From NCBI GenBank assembly GCA_003478935.1, contig QUFP01000033.1:1-54028 (forward strand): a stretch of 54,028 bases of DNA. The letters run 5' to 3'. The notes under the pieces are model-generated. The model saw nothing but the letters and a program-made list of their open reading frames with translations, was not told the origin of the DNA and searched no databases. Below are positions 1-7,637 of the stretch, one piece after another. Positions within the stretch are counted from its first letter, which is position 1; each line of letters opens with the position of its first letter. Position numbers and translations under genes: made by a program. The stretch comes from Firmicutes bacterium AF25-13AC. GTDB taxonomy: Bacteria > Bacillota > Clostridia > Lachnospirales > Lachnospiraceae.

Positions 1-31
1 GTATAGAGATAAAAGGATCAAACTATCATTA

Positions 32-109
32 GGGGGTTTGAGTCCGATGGAGTATAGACGCAGTCTTGGAATTGCTTAATTCAGGTCCAAGAAAGCGTCC
101 GCACCCCCC
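32..109. repeat. long nested imperfect palindrome
   Basis: The arms pair in steps: GGGGGT (32-37) with ACCCCC (103-108), GACGC (57-61) with GCGTC (95-99), TCTTGGA (64-70) with TCCAAGA (86-92), and a small inner palindrome around GAATT/AATTC. It overlaps the 3' end of the leftward ORF ending at 81, so the last residues of that ORF are encoded by one arm. There is no T-run after it, so it is not an ordinary terminator. Its function is unknown. Confidence 0.6.
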
Positions 110-386
110 TTGAAGAAAGCTCTACCAAATATTTTTCAACATTTCGATACTGAGTCCCCTCAATCGTCTGATCCTCGCCGCGATACAAAACTGTCTTCGC
201 TGTAATTAGACCGTATCGATGTTCTGTCAATGCACATTTTTTTTCATCAATTAAATGGCGAAAATGATCTTCATACTGATAGCATCTAAGCGAATACTGA
301 ATATTTTTAGCAATCTCAGTATCCACATATTCGTCCGTGCTCTCTACACTTTCAAACGTAGACGGAACCCGAAGGCAACTTTGCAA
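81..386 (-). CDS. hypothetical protein, probable gene remnant
   Basis: This is a 101-residue open frame that I do not recognise. It is charged and Tyr-rich, with no signal peptide or membrane segment. The start is a TTG without a convincing ribosome binding site, and a stop lies four codons upstream in frame, so the 5' part of a longer gene may be missing. The last residues fall inside the palindrome at 32-109, as if the original C-terminus had been replaced. The neighbour at 498-659 is also a broken gene, which fits a decayed accessory stretch. It may not be expressed. Confidence 0.3.
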   Translation of the reverse strand: MQSCLRVPSTFESVESTDEYVDTEIAKNIQYSLRCYQYEDHFRHLIDEKKCALTEHRYGLITAKTVLYRGEDQTIEGTQYRNVEKYLVELSSRGVRTLSWT

Positions 387-431
387 TTTGTTAATCTAAT
401 TCTATAATACGCGCTTGAATTTCTGATTGAC

Positions 432-495
432 TTATCTTTTATACCCTTATACCCCTTATACTCAAATTTAACAAGGGTATAAGGGGTATAAGATA
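432..495. repeat. inverted repeat of ACCC(C)TTAT units
   Basis: The left arm at 432-460 contains ATACCCTTATACCCCTTAT and the right arm at 473-495 contains AAGGGTATAAGGGGTATAAG, with a 12-base AT-rich centre. The arms pair with small offsets because each is made of two near-identical units. It lies between two gene remnants. It could be a terminator-like stem or the scar of an element. Confidence 0.5.
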
Positions 496-497
496 TT

Positions 498-659
498 CTA
501 TAATCCATTGGCATCACCTACCAACAGTTCATTGTGACCTGTGCCATATGTTTCAGCAGTATCAAATAACGTACAGCCTAGCTCATACGCCTTGCGGATC
601 AGGCATAGTACCGCGTCATGCTCTGGCACCGCACCGTAAGGGACTGCTACTCTAACAAT
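498..659 (-). pseudogene. aldo/keto reductase fragment
   Basis: Reading leftward from 659, a 53-codon frame ends at TAG (498-500). It carries the hallmark start of the aldo/keto reductase barrel: FDTAETYG followed by NELLVG, with the catalytic Asp and Tyr, preceded by an AYELGCTLF strand. A full enzyme is about 280-330 residues. Here both the N-terminal strand with a start codon and most of the C-terminal barrel are missing. The piece abuts the 3' end of the ABC exporter and is a dead remnant. Confidence 0.75.
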
Positions 660-668
660 AAAAAACAA

Positions 669-2354
669 TTATTTCACATTCGCATTATACAAGTCCATAA
701 AATAAGAATCTGTATGTAGTAGTTCTTCAAAAGTACCTTGTCCAACAATCCTCCCTTCTTTAAAGAGAATAATTCTATCAAAACCTGCGATGGAATTTAA
801 TCTATGTGCAATGGCAATGACAGTTTTATCTTTCATTTTTTGCATAACTGATTTCATTACATTTTCTTCTGTTAAATTATCCATTGCAGATGTTGCTTCA
901 TCCAAAATGACAAGTTCGGAGTCTTCAAACCACAAGCGAGCTAATGCAAGTCTTTGTTTTTCTCCACCCGATAAACAAGTACCTTTCTCACCAATTTCAG
1001 TATTTAAACCTTCCGCAAGATTTTCAACTAAATGAGATAGTTGCACTTCACTCAATGCCCCTAGCATTTGTTCCTCTGACACTTGTTTCTCAAATACCAG
1101 ATTTTCTTTTATTGTTCCGTCAAAAACAGGGGCATCCTGTGATAGATAACTAACTCTATCATACAGATTATTAAGACAAATTTCTTTTAACTCCATGTCT
1201 CCTAAGCGAACTTCTCCTTGATTATATTTTAGCAACCCTAATAATATCCTAATCAAGGTCGATTTTCCGGAACCACTTTCTCCTACAAAAGCTATTTTTT
1301 CTCCCTTTTGTATTGACAGGCTCAAGCCATCAATAATTTTTCGTTCCTCATATTGGAATGATAAATTTCTTATTGCAATTTTTCCAACATTTGTATTTAT
1401 TGCGTTACCGTTTCTTAATTGAACATCGTCTTTTAAGCCTAAAAATTCCTCAAATCTCTTATACGATGCCTTGTCCAATTTATATTGGACATAAAGTACA
1501 TTAAAAATGGCAATTGGCGTATAAGCATTTTCAATCAGTGCAATTAGTGCAACCACAGAACCTACTGTAAGGTTTTTCGTTCTCCATGCATAAAAAAGAA
1601 TACCAATATCTAACATTGCCACAAGTAGTGCAAATATTGTGAAGAATGCTTCATGAATCATATTCATTTTTACTTTTGATGAAACAATATCCTCTTTTGC
1701 ATTACAAGTCTTCTTTATTTCACTCGGGAACTGTTTACTCATACGAAATACCAACATTTCCATATAGCCTCTGACCAAATAGTGATTTAATAGTTCTTCA
1801 CTATTCAAAATCTTTTCTTTTATTTTGTAAAGAAACTTTAATAGAATGTTGGTTATTATAAAAATAGCTGTATAGCCTGCAAACAGTACATAAGTGATTT
1901 TTTCATCTATTTTCCAAATAAAGCATATACTAAAACCAATGGTAGGAAGTAAGTCACGAATCAAACACAACCAGAAATTGAATAATACATTTCTTCCTGC
2001 TACTGAACCATTCTCAATCCTTTGAATAAGTTTGCCCGTACCTATTTTCTGATATTCCGTATAATCGATTGTACTTATTTTTCTAAGTGACAAAAGCTTA
2101 AAATCCAGATAAATACCATGTTCCAACTTCTTTTCAGGGTAATTATCCAGATAATTCATACAATAATTTACCAGCAAAATAAAGCCATATGTTGCAACTC
2201 CTGCAAATGCAAGTGTTCTATCAGCTAATCCATCAATAACCTTTTGGAAATAGTCAACCTTGTAATTAGCCATAAATGAATTAAATATACCTAGTCCAAT
2301 GTAGACCAATACCCATATGCTGTTTTTCTTTAATATTTCTTTTATATAACGCAT
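669..2354 (-). CDS. ABC exporter, fused permease and ATPase
   Basis: A 561-residue half-exporter of the MsbA/BmrA type, expected to work as a dimer in the membrane and pump out a drug, peptide or lipid; the substrate is not predictable. The N-terminal ~300 residues hold about six membrane segments. The ATPase follows with Walker A GESGSGKS (near 360), signature LSGGEKQR (near 463) and Walker B LVILDEATSAMD (near 483), all intact. AAAGGAG lies seven bases before the ATG. The 5' leader contains a 13-codon ORF and competing stems (2356-2494), one of which can cover this ribosome binding site, suggesting translational attenuation. A gene fragment lies downstream. No partner half-exporter is adjacent. 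Confidence 0.9.
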   Translation of the reverse strand: MRYIKEILKKNSIWVLVYIGLGIFNSFMANYKVDYFQKVIDGLADRTLAFAGVATYGFILLVNYCMNYLDNYPEKKLEHGIYLDFKLLSLRKISTIDYTEYQKIGTGKLIQRIENGSVAGRNVLFNFWLCLIRDLLPTIGFSICFIWKIDEKITYVLFAGYTAIFIITNILLKFLYKIKEKILNSEELLNHYLVRGYMEMLVFRMSKQFPSEIKKTCNAKEDIVSSKVKMNMIHEAFFTIFALLVAMLDIGILFYAWRTKNLTVGSVVALIALIENAYTPIAIFNVLYVQYKLDKASYKRFEEFLGLKDDVQLRNGNAINTNVGKIAIRNLSFQYEERKIIDGLSLSIQKGEKIAFVGESGSGKSTLIRILLGLLKYNQGEVRLGDMELKEICLNNLYDRVSYLSQDAPVFDGTIKENLVFEKQVSEEQMLGALSEVQLSHLVENLAEGLNTEIGEKGTCLSGGEKQRLALARLWFEDSELVILDEATSAMDNLTEENVMKSVMQKMKDKTVIAIAHRLNSIAGFDRIILFKEGRIVGQGTFEELLHTDSYFMDLYNANVK

Positions 2355-2355
2355 A

Positions 2356-2469
2356 ACTGTACTCCTTTACATATTGTATTTCAAGCATCAGAGCAGTACA
2401 GTCAACGACTACTGGCAAGTTTCTTTTAACCTCAGCACAATCTGCCAACAGTTTACATCAACTGTACTG
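2356..2469 (-). promoter_or_regulatory. candidate attenuator with mutually exclusive stems
   Basis: On the plus strand the word ACTGTACT occurs at 2356-2363 (between ribosome binding site and ATG of the ABC exporter) and at 2461-2468 (end of the leader ORF). Its complement AGTACAGT occurs once between them at 2395-2402. The middle copy can therefore pair with either outer copy: with the distal one, forming a long hairpin that also has TGGCA/TGCCA (2413-2417/2443-2447), or with the proximal one, which would mask the exporter's translation start. This is the layout of translational attenuation. The sign of control is not certain. Confidence 0.55.
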
Positions 2470-2494
2470 AGCAGTTATCTCGGATAATTTTCAT
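2453..2494 (-). CDS. short leader peptide ORF upstream of ABC exporter
   Basis: A 13-codon ORF, MKIIRDNCSVQLM, starts at ATG 2492-2494 with GAGGTG (complement of 2503-2508) eight bases upstream, which is a better ribosome binding site than many real genes here have. It lies about 28 bases after an extended -10 promoter. Its last codons form one strand of the hairpin at 2394-2469. By analogy with leader peptides of inducible ABC transporters such as bmrB upstream of bmrCD, ribosome position on this ORF may set translation of the exporter. The peptide itself may have no other role. Confidence 0.5.
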   Translation of the reverse strand: MKIIRDNCSVQLM

Positions 2495-2527
2495 ATCGTT
2501 CTCACCTCTTCCTAAAAATTTTCTATT

Positions 2528-2533
2528 ATTATA
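2528..2533 (-). promoter_or_regulatory. extended -10 promoter of the ABC exporter leader
   Basis: Read on the minus strand there is TGATATAAT, a perfect TATAAT with the TGn extension. No good -35 stands 17 bases upstream. The likely transcript start near 2521 puts it about 27 bases before the leader ORF. Confidence 0.55.
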
Positions 2534-2772
2534 TCATGCTAAGTTCCAATATTCTATCGTAATTCCGTCAAAAGAATATAAAACAAAGGGCATATTATCT
2601 TATCCCTCTGTCCTTTGTCTGCCTGCTGATACTGTTCCAGTTTTCAGCGGCTTCCCTTTGTAGTCGTGCAAGTTTATCCGACAGTTTTTCATCCTTATGC
2701 GTAGGTGTATCACACCGCATCCTTGTTCATTCCTCATTTCCATGCATTTACACATTTTTAGGACACTTGCAA
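2534..2772. other. intergenic stretch without a convincing gene
   Basis: About 240 bases between the exporter promoter and the fru operon terminator. Leftward there is a short open frame around 2605-2715 rich in Lys, Glu and Arg with no start or ribosome binding site. It may be a remnant, but I cannot assign it. ACAAAGG and CCTTTGT form a weak stem near 2582-2618. Confidence 0.4.
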
Positions 2773-2804
2773 AATTGGGGGCAGGCAGTGAACTGCCCCC
2801 AAAA
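2773..2804 (-). terminator. terminator of the fructose PTS operon
   Basis: Perfect 10-bp stem TTGGGGGCAG / CTGCCCCCAA with an 8-base loop, lying about 30 bases after the stop of the DeoR gene. The minus-strand transcript continues into a short AT-rich run. Confidence 0.85.
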
Positions 2805-2835
2805 CCACTTAAAATTTATGAGTTATCGCACCTCT

Positions 2836-3579
2836 TTAAGCAACAGTGATATTCTTACTTCTTAAAAATGCCTCTGGCGGTTTGCGGTCTGTAATAATCT
2901 GTGCCTTTGCAAATTCCTCGAATGTCACTGAACTGATATTTCCAAACTTCGAATAATCGGCCAGTATGTAGGCCTTTTTTGCCTGCCCGATAGCAGTCTT
3001 TTTGACCATTGCTTCCTCGTAATCCGGCGTACTAAATCCAGCCTTTAGGCTGACACCATTTGTGCCGAAAAACGCCTTTGAAAAATGAAGTGTCTCTAGG
3101 CTAAGAATCGCCTGATTACCTACAACAGCCTCTGTAGTTGGCTTTAACTCACCGCCTATCAGATAAACACGAAAACCTGCTGCTGCCAGCTTTTGTGCAT
3201 GACTGACCGCATTTGTTACATATGTTGCACTTTTTTCTGTTATAAAATCAATCATGCAACCTGTTGTTGTTCCTGCATCTAGATAGACGAAGTCATCCTG
3301 TGTAATCAGCGCTGCCGCATAGCGTGCAATCAGCTGTTTTTCTTCTTTGTTGACACCTTTTTTCTGTGCAACAGAGGGCTCTGCTGTTGTAATTCCAGCT
3401 TCAATCGCCACTGCGCCTCCAAATACCTTATTTAACTTTCCAGCCCTGTCAAGCGCATTTAAATCACGGCGAATTGTAGACTCGGAAATCTTTAGTTTTT
3501 CCTTGATCTCCGCCACAGTAACGCTGTTTTGCTCATCAAGCAGTTTCAAAATTAGTTCATATCGTTTTTCCGTAAGCAT
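2836..3579 (-). CDS. fruR: DeoR-family repressor of the fructose operon
   Basis: A 247-residue DeoR-type regulator. The N-terminal winged helix-turn-helix (about 1-56) has the family signature ESTIRRDLNALDRAGK. The C-terminal two thirds is the DeoRC sugar-phosphate sensor, with DAGTTT near 100 and the GGE and FFGTNG segments. In this family fructose 1-phosphate usually releases the repressor. It is the last gene of fruK-fruA-ptsH-ptsI-fruR, three bases after ptsI, and is probably translationally coupled because the purine-rich AAGGA lies inside the ptsI end. Likely operators are the TCAATCA-like repeats before fruK. The family is certain; the effector is inferred from context. Confidence 0.88.
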   Translation of the reverse strand: MLTEKRYELILKLLDEQNSVTVAEIKEKLKISESTIRRDLNALDRAGKLNKVFGGAVAIEAGITTAEPSVAQKKGVNKEEKQLIARYAAALITQDDFVYLDAGTTTGCMIDFITEKSATYVTNAVSHAQKLAAAGFRVYLIGGELKPTTEAVVGNQAILSLETLHFSKAFFGTNGVSLKAGFSTPDYEEAMVKKTAIGQAKKAYILADYSKFGNISSVTFEEFAKAQIITDRKPPEAFLRSKNITVA

Positions 3580-3582
3580 TAT

Positions 3583-5229
3583 TTATTTTATGTCCTTCCC
3601 GTACTGGCTTAAATCTGTCTCAAGAATGATCTTTCTAATAGGTAAAATACTTCCTGCTGATACTGAAAGTTCATCTACACCCATTGCCAGAAACTCCTTT
3701 GTCAGACTAGTATCAGCACCTAGCTCACCACAGATGCCTGCCCAGATGCCTGCTTTATGCGCATTCTCTACTACCATACGGATCATTGCAAGGATTGCCG
3801 GATGATGCGGATCAAAGAAACGGTCAAGCTTTGGATTCTGTCTGTCAACAGCAAGCGTATACTGCGTCAGGTCGTTTGTTCCAATGCTAAAGAAATCAAC
3901 TTCCTTTGCAAGCTCACCACTTACCATAACAGCTGCTGGTGTCTCAATCATAATACCCTGCTTAGGCTCTCCATAAGCAATACCCTGCTCATCAAGTTCT
4001 GCCTTTACTTCTTCTACAATTTCCTTAATCTTTCTTACTTCCCAAAGGCTTGTAATCATCGGATACATAATCGACAGTTTTCCATATGCGCTTGCACGAA
4101 ACAGCGCACGAAGCTGTGTTTTAAATACATCTGTCTGTGTCAGGCAGATACGGATTGCACGATAGCCAAGTGCAGGATTTTCTTCATGCTCCATATTAAA
4201 ATAAGCACACTGCTTATCAGCACCAATATCAAGAGTTCTGATAATTACATTCTTTCCTGCCATTGTCTCAACGGCTGTCTTGTAAACCTTAAATTGCTCC
4301 TCCTCAGTTGGATAATCTTCCTTCTCCAGATATAAGAACTCACTTCTGAAAAGGCCGATTCCGCCTGCATCATTCTGAATGACTGCTGCAAGATCCTTGA
4401 TGTTTCCAATATTTGCATAAAGCATAATCTTCTTGCCGTCAATTGTCTTATTTTCTTTTCCCTTTAGCTGCTGCAAAAGCGCCTTTTTCTCCTCATCAGC
4501 GCGCTTCTTTTCCTGCATCAGTGCCATGGTTTCTTCGTCTGGATCAACATAAATTGTGCCATCACTTCCATCCACAACAGCCGTCACACCATCTGTCGTT
4601 TCATCAAGTGGAATATCAGTTCCAATCAATGCCGGGATTGCCATGGTTCTTGCTAAAATTGCAGTATGTGAATTTGTTGATCCATGTACAGTAACAAAAG
4701 AAAGCACCTTATTCTTGTCAAGCTGTACCGTCTCTGACGGTGCCAGATCATCTGCCAAAATGATAACAGGCTCATCTGTTGTCACGCCTGTCTTTCCTGC
4801 ACCAGAAAGATTATTTAATACTCGCTCTGAAATATCCTTTACGTCTGCTGCACGGCCTCTCATATAATCGTCATCCATAGCTGCAAACATCTGAGAGAAA
4901 TTGTCACCAGTTGCTGCTACTGCATACTCAGCATTTACCTGCTGGGTACGAATAATATTTTCAACTGACTCATTATAATCGTCATCTTCAAGCATCATCT
5001 GATGAATCTCGAAAATAGCTGCATTCGCCTCTCCGACTTCTCTGCATGCCTTATCATACAGCTCGCCAAGCTGCTCTATGGAAGCCTCTCTTGCTGCCTG
5101 ATAACGTGCCCACTCACCGTCAGAATCTTCTGTTTTCACGCGCTTTACCTGCTGCTCACTCTTTTTATATACGGCTGTTTTTCCGATCGCAATACCGCCA
5201 AATACACTTTTTCCGTGATAAACTTTCAT
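3583..5229 (-). CDS. ptsI: PTS enzyme I, phosphoenolpyruvate-protein phosphotransferase
   Basis: Cytoplasmic enzyme I takes phosphate from phosphoenolpyruvate and passes it to HPr. I start it at ATG 5229 (MKVYHGKSVFGG), because AAAGGTGG lies five bases before that ATG and overlaps the GTG that would give a three-residue extension. At about 549 residues it is near the usual 570. The active-site histidine is in SHTAILAR (near 188), the PEP-binding part has GLFRSEFLYL, and the C-terminal catalytic Cys is in AGICGELGAD (near 496). It sits between ptsH and the repressor gene, so the general PTS proteins here are under the fructose operon's control. A second ptsI elsewhere in the genome is possible. 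Confidence 0.95.
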   Translation of the reverse strand: MKVYHGKSVFGGIAIGKTAVYKKSEQQVKRVKTEDSDGEWARYQAAREASIEQLGELYDKACREVGEANAAIFEIHQMMLEDDDYNESVENIIRTQQVNAEYAVAATGDNFSQMFAAMDDDYMRGRAADVKDISERVLNNLSGAGKTGVTTDEPVIILADDLAPSETVQLDKNKVLSFVTVHGSTNSHTAILARTMAIPALIGTDIPLDETTDGVTAVVDGSDGTIYVDPDEETMALMQEKKRADEEKKALLQQLKGKENKTIDGKKIMLYANIGNIKDLAAVIQNDAGGIGLFRSEFLYLEKEDYPTEEEQFKVYKTAVETMAGKNVIIRTLDIGADKQCAYFNMEHEENPALGYRAIRICLTQTDVFKTQLRALFRASAYGKLSIMYPMITSLWEVRKIKEIVEEVKAELDEQGIAYGEPKQGIMIETPAAVMVSGELAKEVDFFSIGTNDLTQYTLAVDRQNPKLDRFFDPHHPAILAMIRMVVENAHKAGIWAGICGELGADTSLTKEFLAMGVDELSVSAGSILPIRKIILETDLSQYGKDIK

Positions 5230-5314
5230 AAAATCCACCTTTCTGTGATCATATGCACAGCAGGCGGACTGCCGAATTTCGGTGTCCGCCCTTTTATTTT
5301 CTTATTTGATAATG

Positions 5315-5572
5315 TTACAGAGTTGTCTTGAAGAAATTCTCCATTGCCTGTGCTGCTGCTTCCTCGTCGCTTCCCTCTACGGTAATGGTAACAGTCTGTC
5401 CCTGCTTTACAGCAAGTCCCATGATACCAAATACGCGCTTACAGTCTGCTGACTTTCCTTCCTTATTCAGCTTAATAGCACTCTCAAATGCCTTTGCTGC
5501 CTTTACCAGTTCTCCTGCCGGACGAGCATGGATTCCTTCTGGATCTGTAATAGTGTAAGTAAACTCTTTCAT
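5315..5572 (-). CDS. ptsH: HPr-like phosphocarrier lacking Ser46
   Basis: An 85-residue HPr that carries phosphate from enzyme I to the IIA domain. His15 is in place in GIHARPAG. Aligned without gaps to Bacillus HPr, the regulatory site KSIMG reads KRVFG, so residue 46 is Arg instead of Ser. It should relay sugar phosphate but could not be phosphorylated by HPr kinase or serve CcpA as co-repressor. It lies between fruA and ptsI, with a purine-rich ribosome binding site before the ATG. It is either a fructose-dedicated HPr beside a regular one elsewhere, or the host lacks Ser46 control. A diverged paralogue is the simplest reading. Confidence 0.93.
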   Translation of the reverse strand: MKEFTYTITDPEGIHARPAGELVKAAKAFESAIKLNKEGKSADCKRVFGIMGLAVKQGQTVTITVEGSDEEAAAQAMENFFKTTL

Positions 5573-5672
5573 TTTGTTCTCCTTTATCCTCTTTGATTTT
5601 ATTATAAAGGCAAGCTGCCCTTTTTTCTTTCCAGTTTTTTCAAAAAGTAATCATTTTCTGACTGGACGCATT

Positions 5673-7613
5673 TTACGCTTCTCTTGGCTTCTTCAACACA
5701 CCTAATAAAACAGTAGAAATAACCGTTCCAATCACAAGTGCCAGTAAATACATAATTGCATTTCCTACTACAGGAAATACGAAAATACCGCCGTGCGGTG
5801 CCATAAGTGTACATTTAAACAGCATACTAAGTGCACCTGCAACTCCAGAACCAATCACACATGCTGGAATTACATGAAGCGGATCAGCTGCTGCAAATGG
5901 AATTGCACCTTCTGTGATGAATGCCAGACCCATGATAAAGTTTGTCGGACCTGCATCTCTTTCTTCCTTTGTGAAGCGATTCTTAAACAAAATCGTTGAC
6001 AGTGCAATTGCACATGGAGGAACCATACCGCCGATCATAACAGCTGCCATAACATCATAATTTCCAGAAGCGATTGCTGCGGTTCCAAATACATATGCTG
6101 CTTTGTTGAATGGACCTCCCATATCGATTGCCATCATACCTGCAAGAACAAATCCTAATAATAGCTTACTCGAACCTCCCATACTTGTCAAGCCATTATT
6201 TAATGCAGTATTTACTGCACCCATAACAGGCTCTACTACAAAGTTCATAAGAAGTCCCATTGCTAAAATTCCAACTACTGGATAAATCAAAACTGGTGTG
6301 ATTTTTTCAAGTGCATCCGGCAGCTTATCACAAACTTTTTTTAGTCCAAGAATGATATAGCCAGCTGCAAAACCAGCAACAAGTGCACCTAAAAATCCTG
6401 ATTTTCCACTATATGCAATCATTCCTCCAACAAAACCAAGCGCTAATCCTGGGCGGTCTGCAATTGCCATTGCGATAAAGCCGGCCAATACTGGAAGCAT
6501 AAAGGAAAATGCTGTGCCACCGATACTTTTTAACATTGCTGCAACAGGTGTAATGCTTCCAAATGCAGAACGCTCCTCTGCTGACAATGATGCCATATCA
6601 ACACCAAAACCATCAATCAAAAATGCGAGTGCAATCAAAATTCCTCCGCCTACAACGAAAGGAAGCATATGAGAAACACCGTTCATCAGCTGCATATAAA
6701 TTCTATGGCCAACGCTTCCGCCGCTCTTTGCTGATGTGGCTGAAGAAGACTCGCCTGCACCAGATGCATGATACACCAAAACATCACCAGACATCGCACG
6801 ATTTAACAATTCCTCTGCCTTGCTGATTCCGTCAGATACCTGACACTCAATCACCTTTTTTCCATTGAAGCGCTCCATCGGAACCTTTGCATCAGCTGCC
6901 ACGATAATGCAGTCAGCTTCGTCAATCTCAGCCTGTGTCAGCACATTTTTTGCACCGCCTGAACCACGTGTTTCAATTTTGATTCGGCATCCAAGCTTCT
7001 TTGCTGCCTTCTCTAAACCTTCTGCTGCCATATAGGTATGAGCAATTCCTGTTGGACATGAGGTAACTGCCAAAATCTTCTTAACTGACTCAGCCTTATT
7101 TTCAGATGGCTCGTCTAAGATGCTTGTCTGCTCAAGACGCTCATCAATGCTTGCTTTTTCTTCATCAGCCTGATCAATAATTCTTAAAAATTCTTCAACA
7201 CTTGATGCATTTCTAAGATTTTCTGTAAACTCCTCATCCATCAGCATAACAGACAGCTTACTTAACACATCCAAATGCACATTGTCCTTTGTGTTTGGCG
7301 CTGCAATCAAAAACAGCAGTGTAACAGGCTCACCGTCAAGTGAATCAAAATCTACTCCATTTTTGATGACCATTGCTGCCAGACCTGGTCTGCTGACTGC
7401 ATCACACTTTCCATGTGGAATAGCAATTCCTTCTCCAATTCCTGTGGTGCTTTCTTCTTCTCTCGCATAAACTTGACTGCGATATGCTTCTTCGTCATTG
7501 ATTTTTCCGCTCTTTGTCATCAGTGCTACTGCCTGATCAAGTGCTTCACTCTTTGTCTTTGGTGATGACGTAAGCGATACGCTTCGTGCATCGAGCAAAT
7601 CTGTGATTCTCAT
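5673..7613 (-). CDS. fruA: fructose-specific PTS permease IIABC
   Basis: A 646-residue fused permease that imports fructose and phosphorylates it to fructose 1-phosphate. Domain order: IIA (about 1-145) with the phospho-histidine in GIAIPHGKCD (near 67); IIB (about 175-275) with the phospho-cysteine in TSCPTGIAHTYMAAE (near 184); a Ser/Gly linker near 285-300; and IIC (about 305-640) with many membrane helices. The A-B-C order and fusion with IIB and IIC are typical of Firmicute FruA. fruK is 24 bases upstream and ptsH about 100 bases downstream. The neighbouring 1-phosphofructokinase supports fructose over mannitol or mannose. Confidence 0.95.
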   Translation of the reverse strand: MRITDLLDARSVSLTSSPKTKSEALDQAVALMTKSGKINDEEAYRSQVYAREEESTTGIGEGIAIPHGKCDAVSRPGLAAMVIKNGVDFDSLDGEPVTLLFLIAAPNTKDNVHLDVLSKLSVMLMDEEFTENLRNASSVEEFLRIIDQADEEKASIDERLEQTSILDEPSENKAESVKKILAVTSCPTGIAHTYMAAEGLEKAAKKLGCRIKIETRGSGGAKNVLTQAEIDEADCIIVAADAKVPMERFNGKKVIECQVSDGISKAEELLNRAMSGDVLVYHASGAGESSSATSAKSGGSVGHRIYMQLMNGVSHMLPFVVGGGILIALAFLIDGFGVDMASLSAEERSAFGSITPVAAMLKSIGGTAFSFMLPVLAGFIAMAIADRPGLALGFVGGMIAYSGKSGFLGALVAGFAAGYIILGLKKVCDKLPDALEKITPVLIYPVVGILAMGLLMNFVVEPVMGAVNTALNNGLTSMGGSSKLLLGFVLAGMMAIDMGGPFNKAAYVFGTAAIASGNYDVMAAVMIGGMVPPCAIALSTILFKNRFTKEERDAGPTNFIMGLAFITEGAIPFAAADPLHVIPACVIGSGVAGALSMLFKCTLMAPHGGIFVFPVVGNAIMYLLALVIGTVISTVLLGVLKKPREA

Positions 7614-7637
7614 ATATCAAACCTTGCCTTTCCTTTT

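Noticed and set aside
2394..2469. Simple intrinsic terminator in the exporter leader
   Set aside because: The stem is interrupted, has no T-run, and one of its strands is repeated at the exporter start, which fits attenuation better.
5602..5814. 70-residue ORF after fruA
   Set aside because: It lies within the fruA coding end in another frame, and lacks a ribosome binding site.
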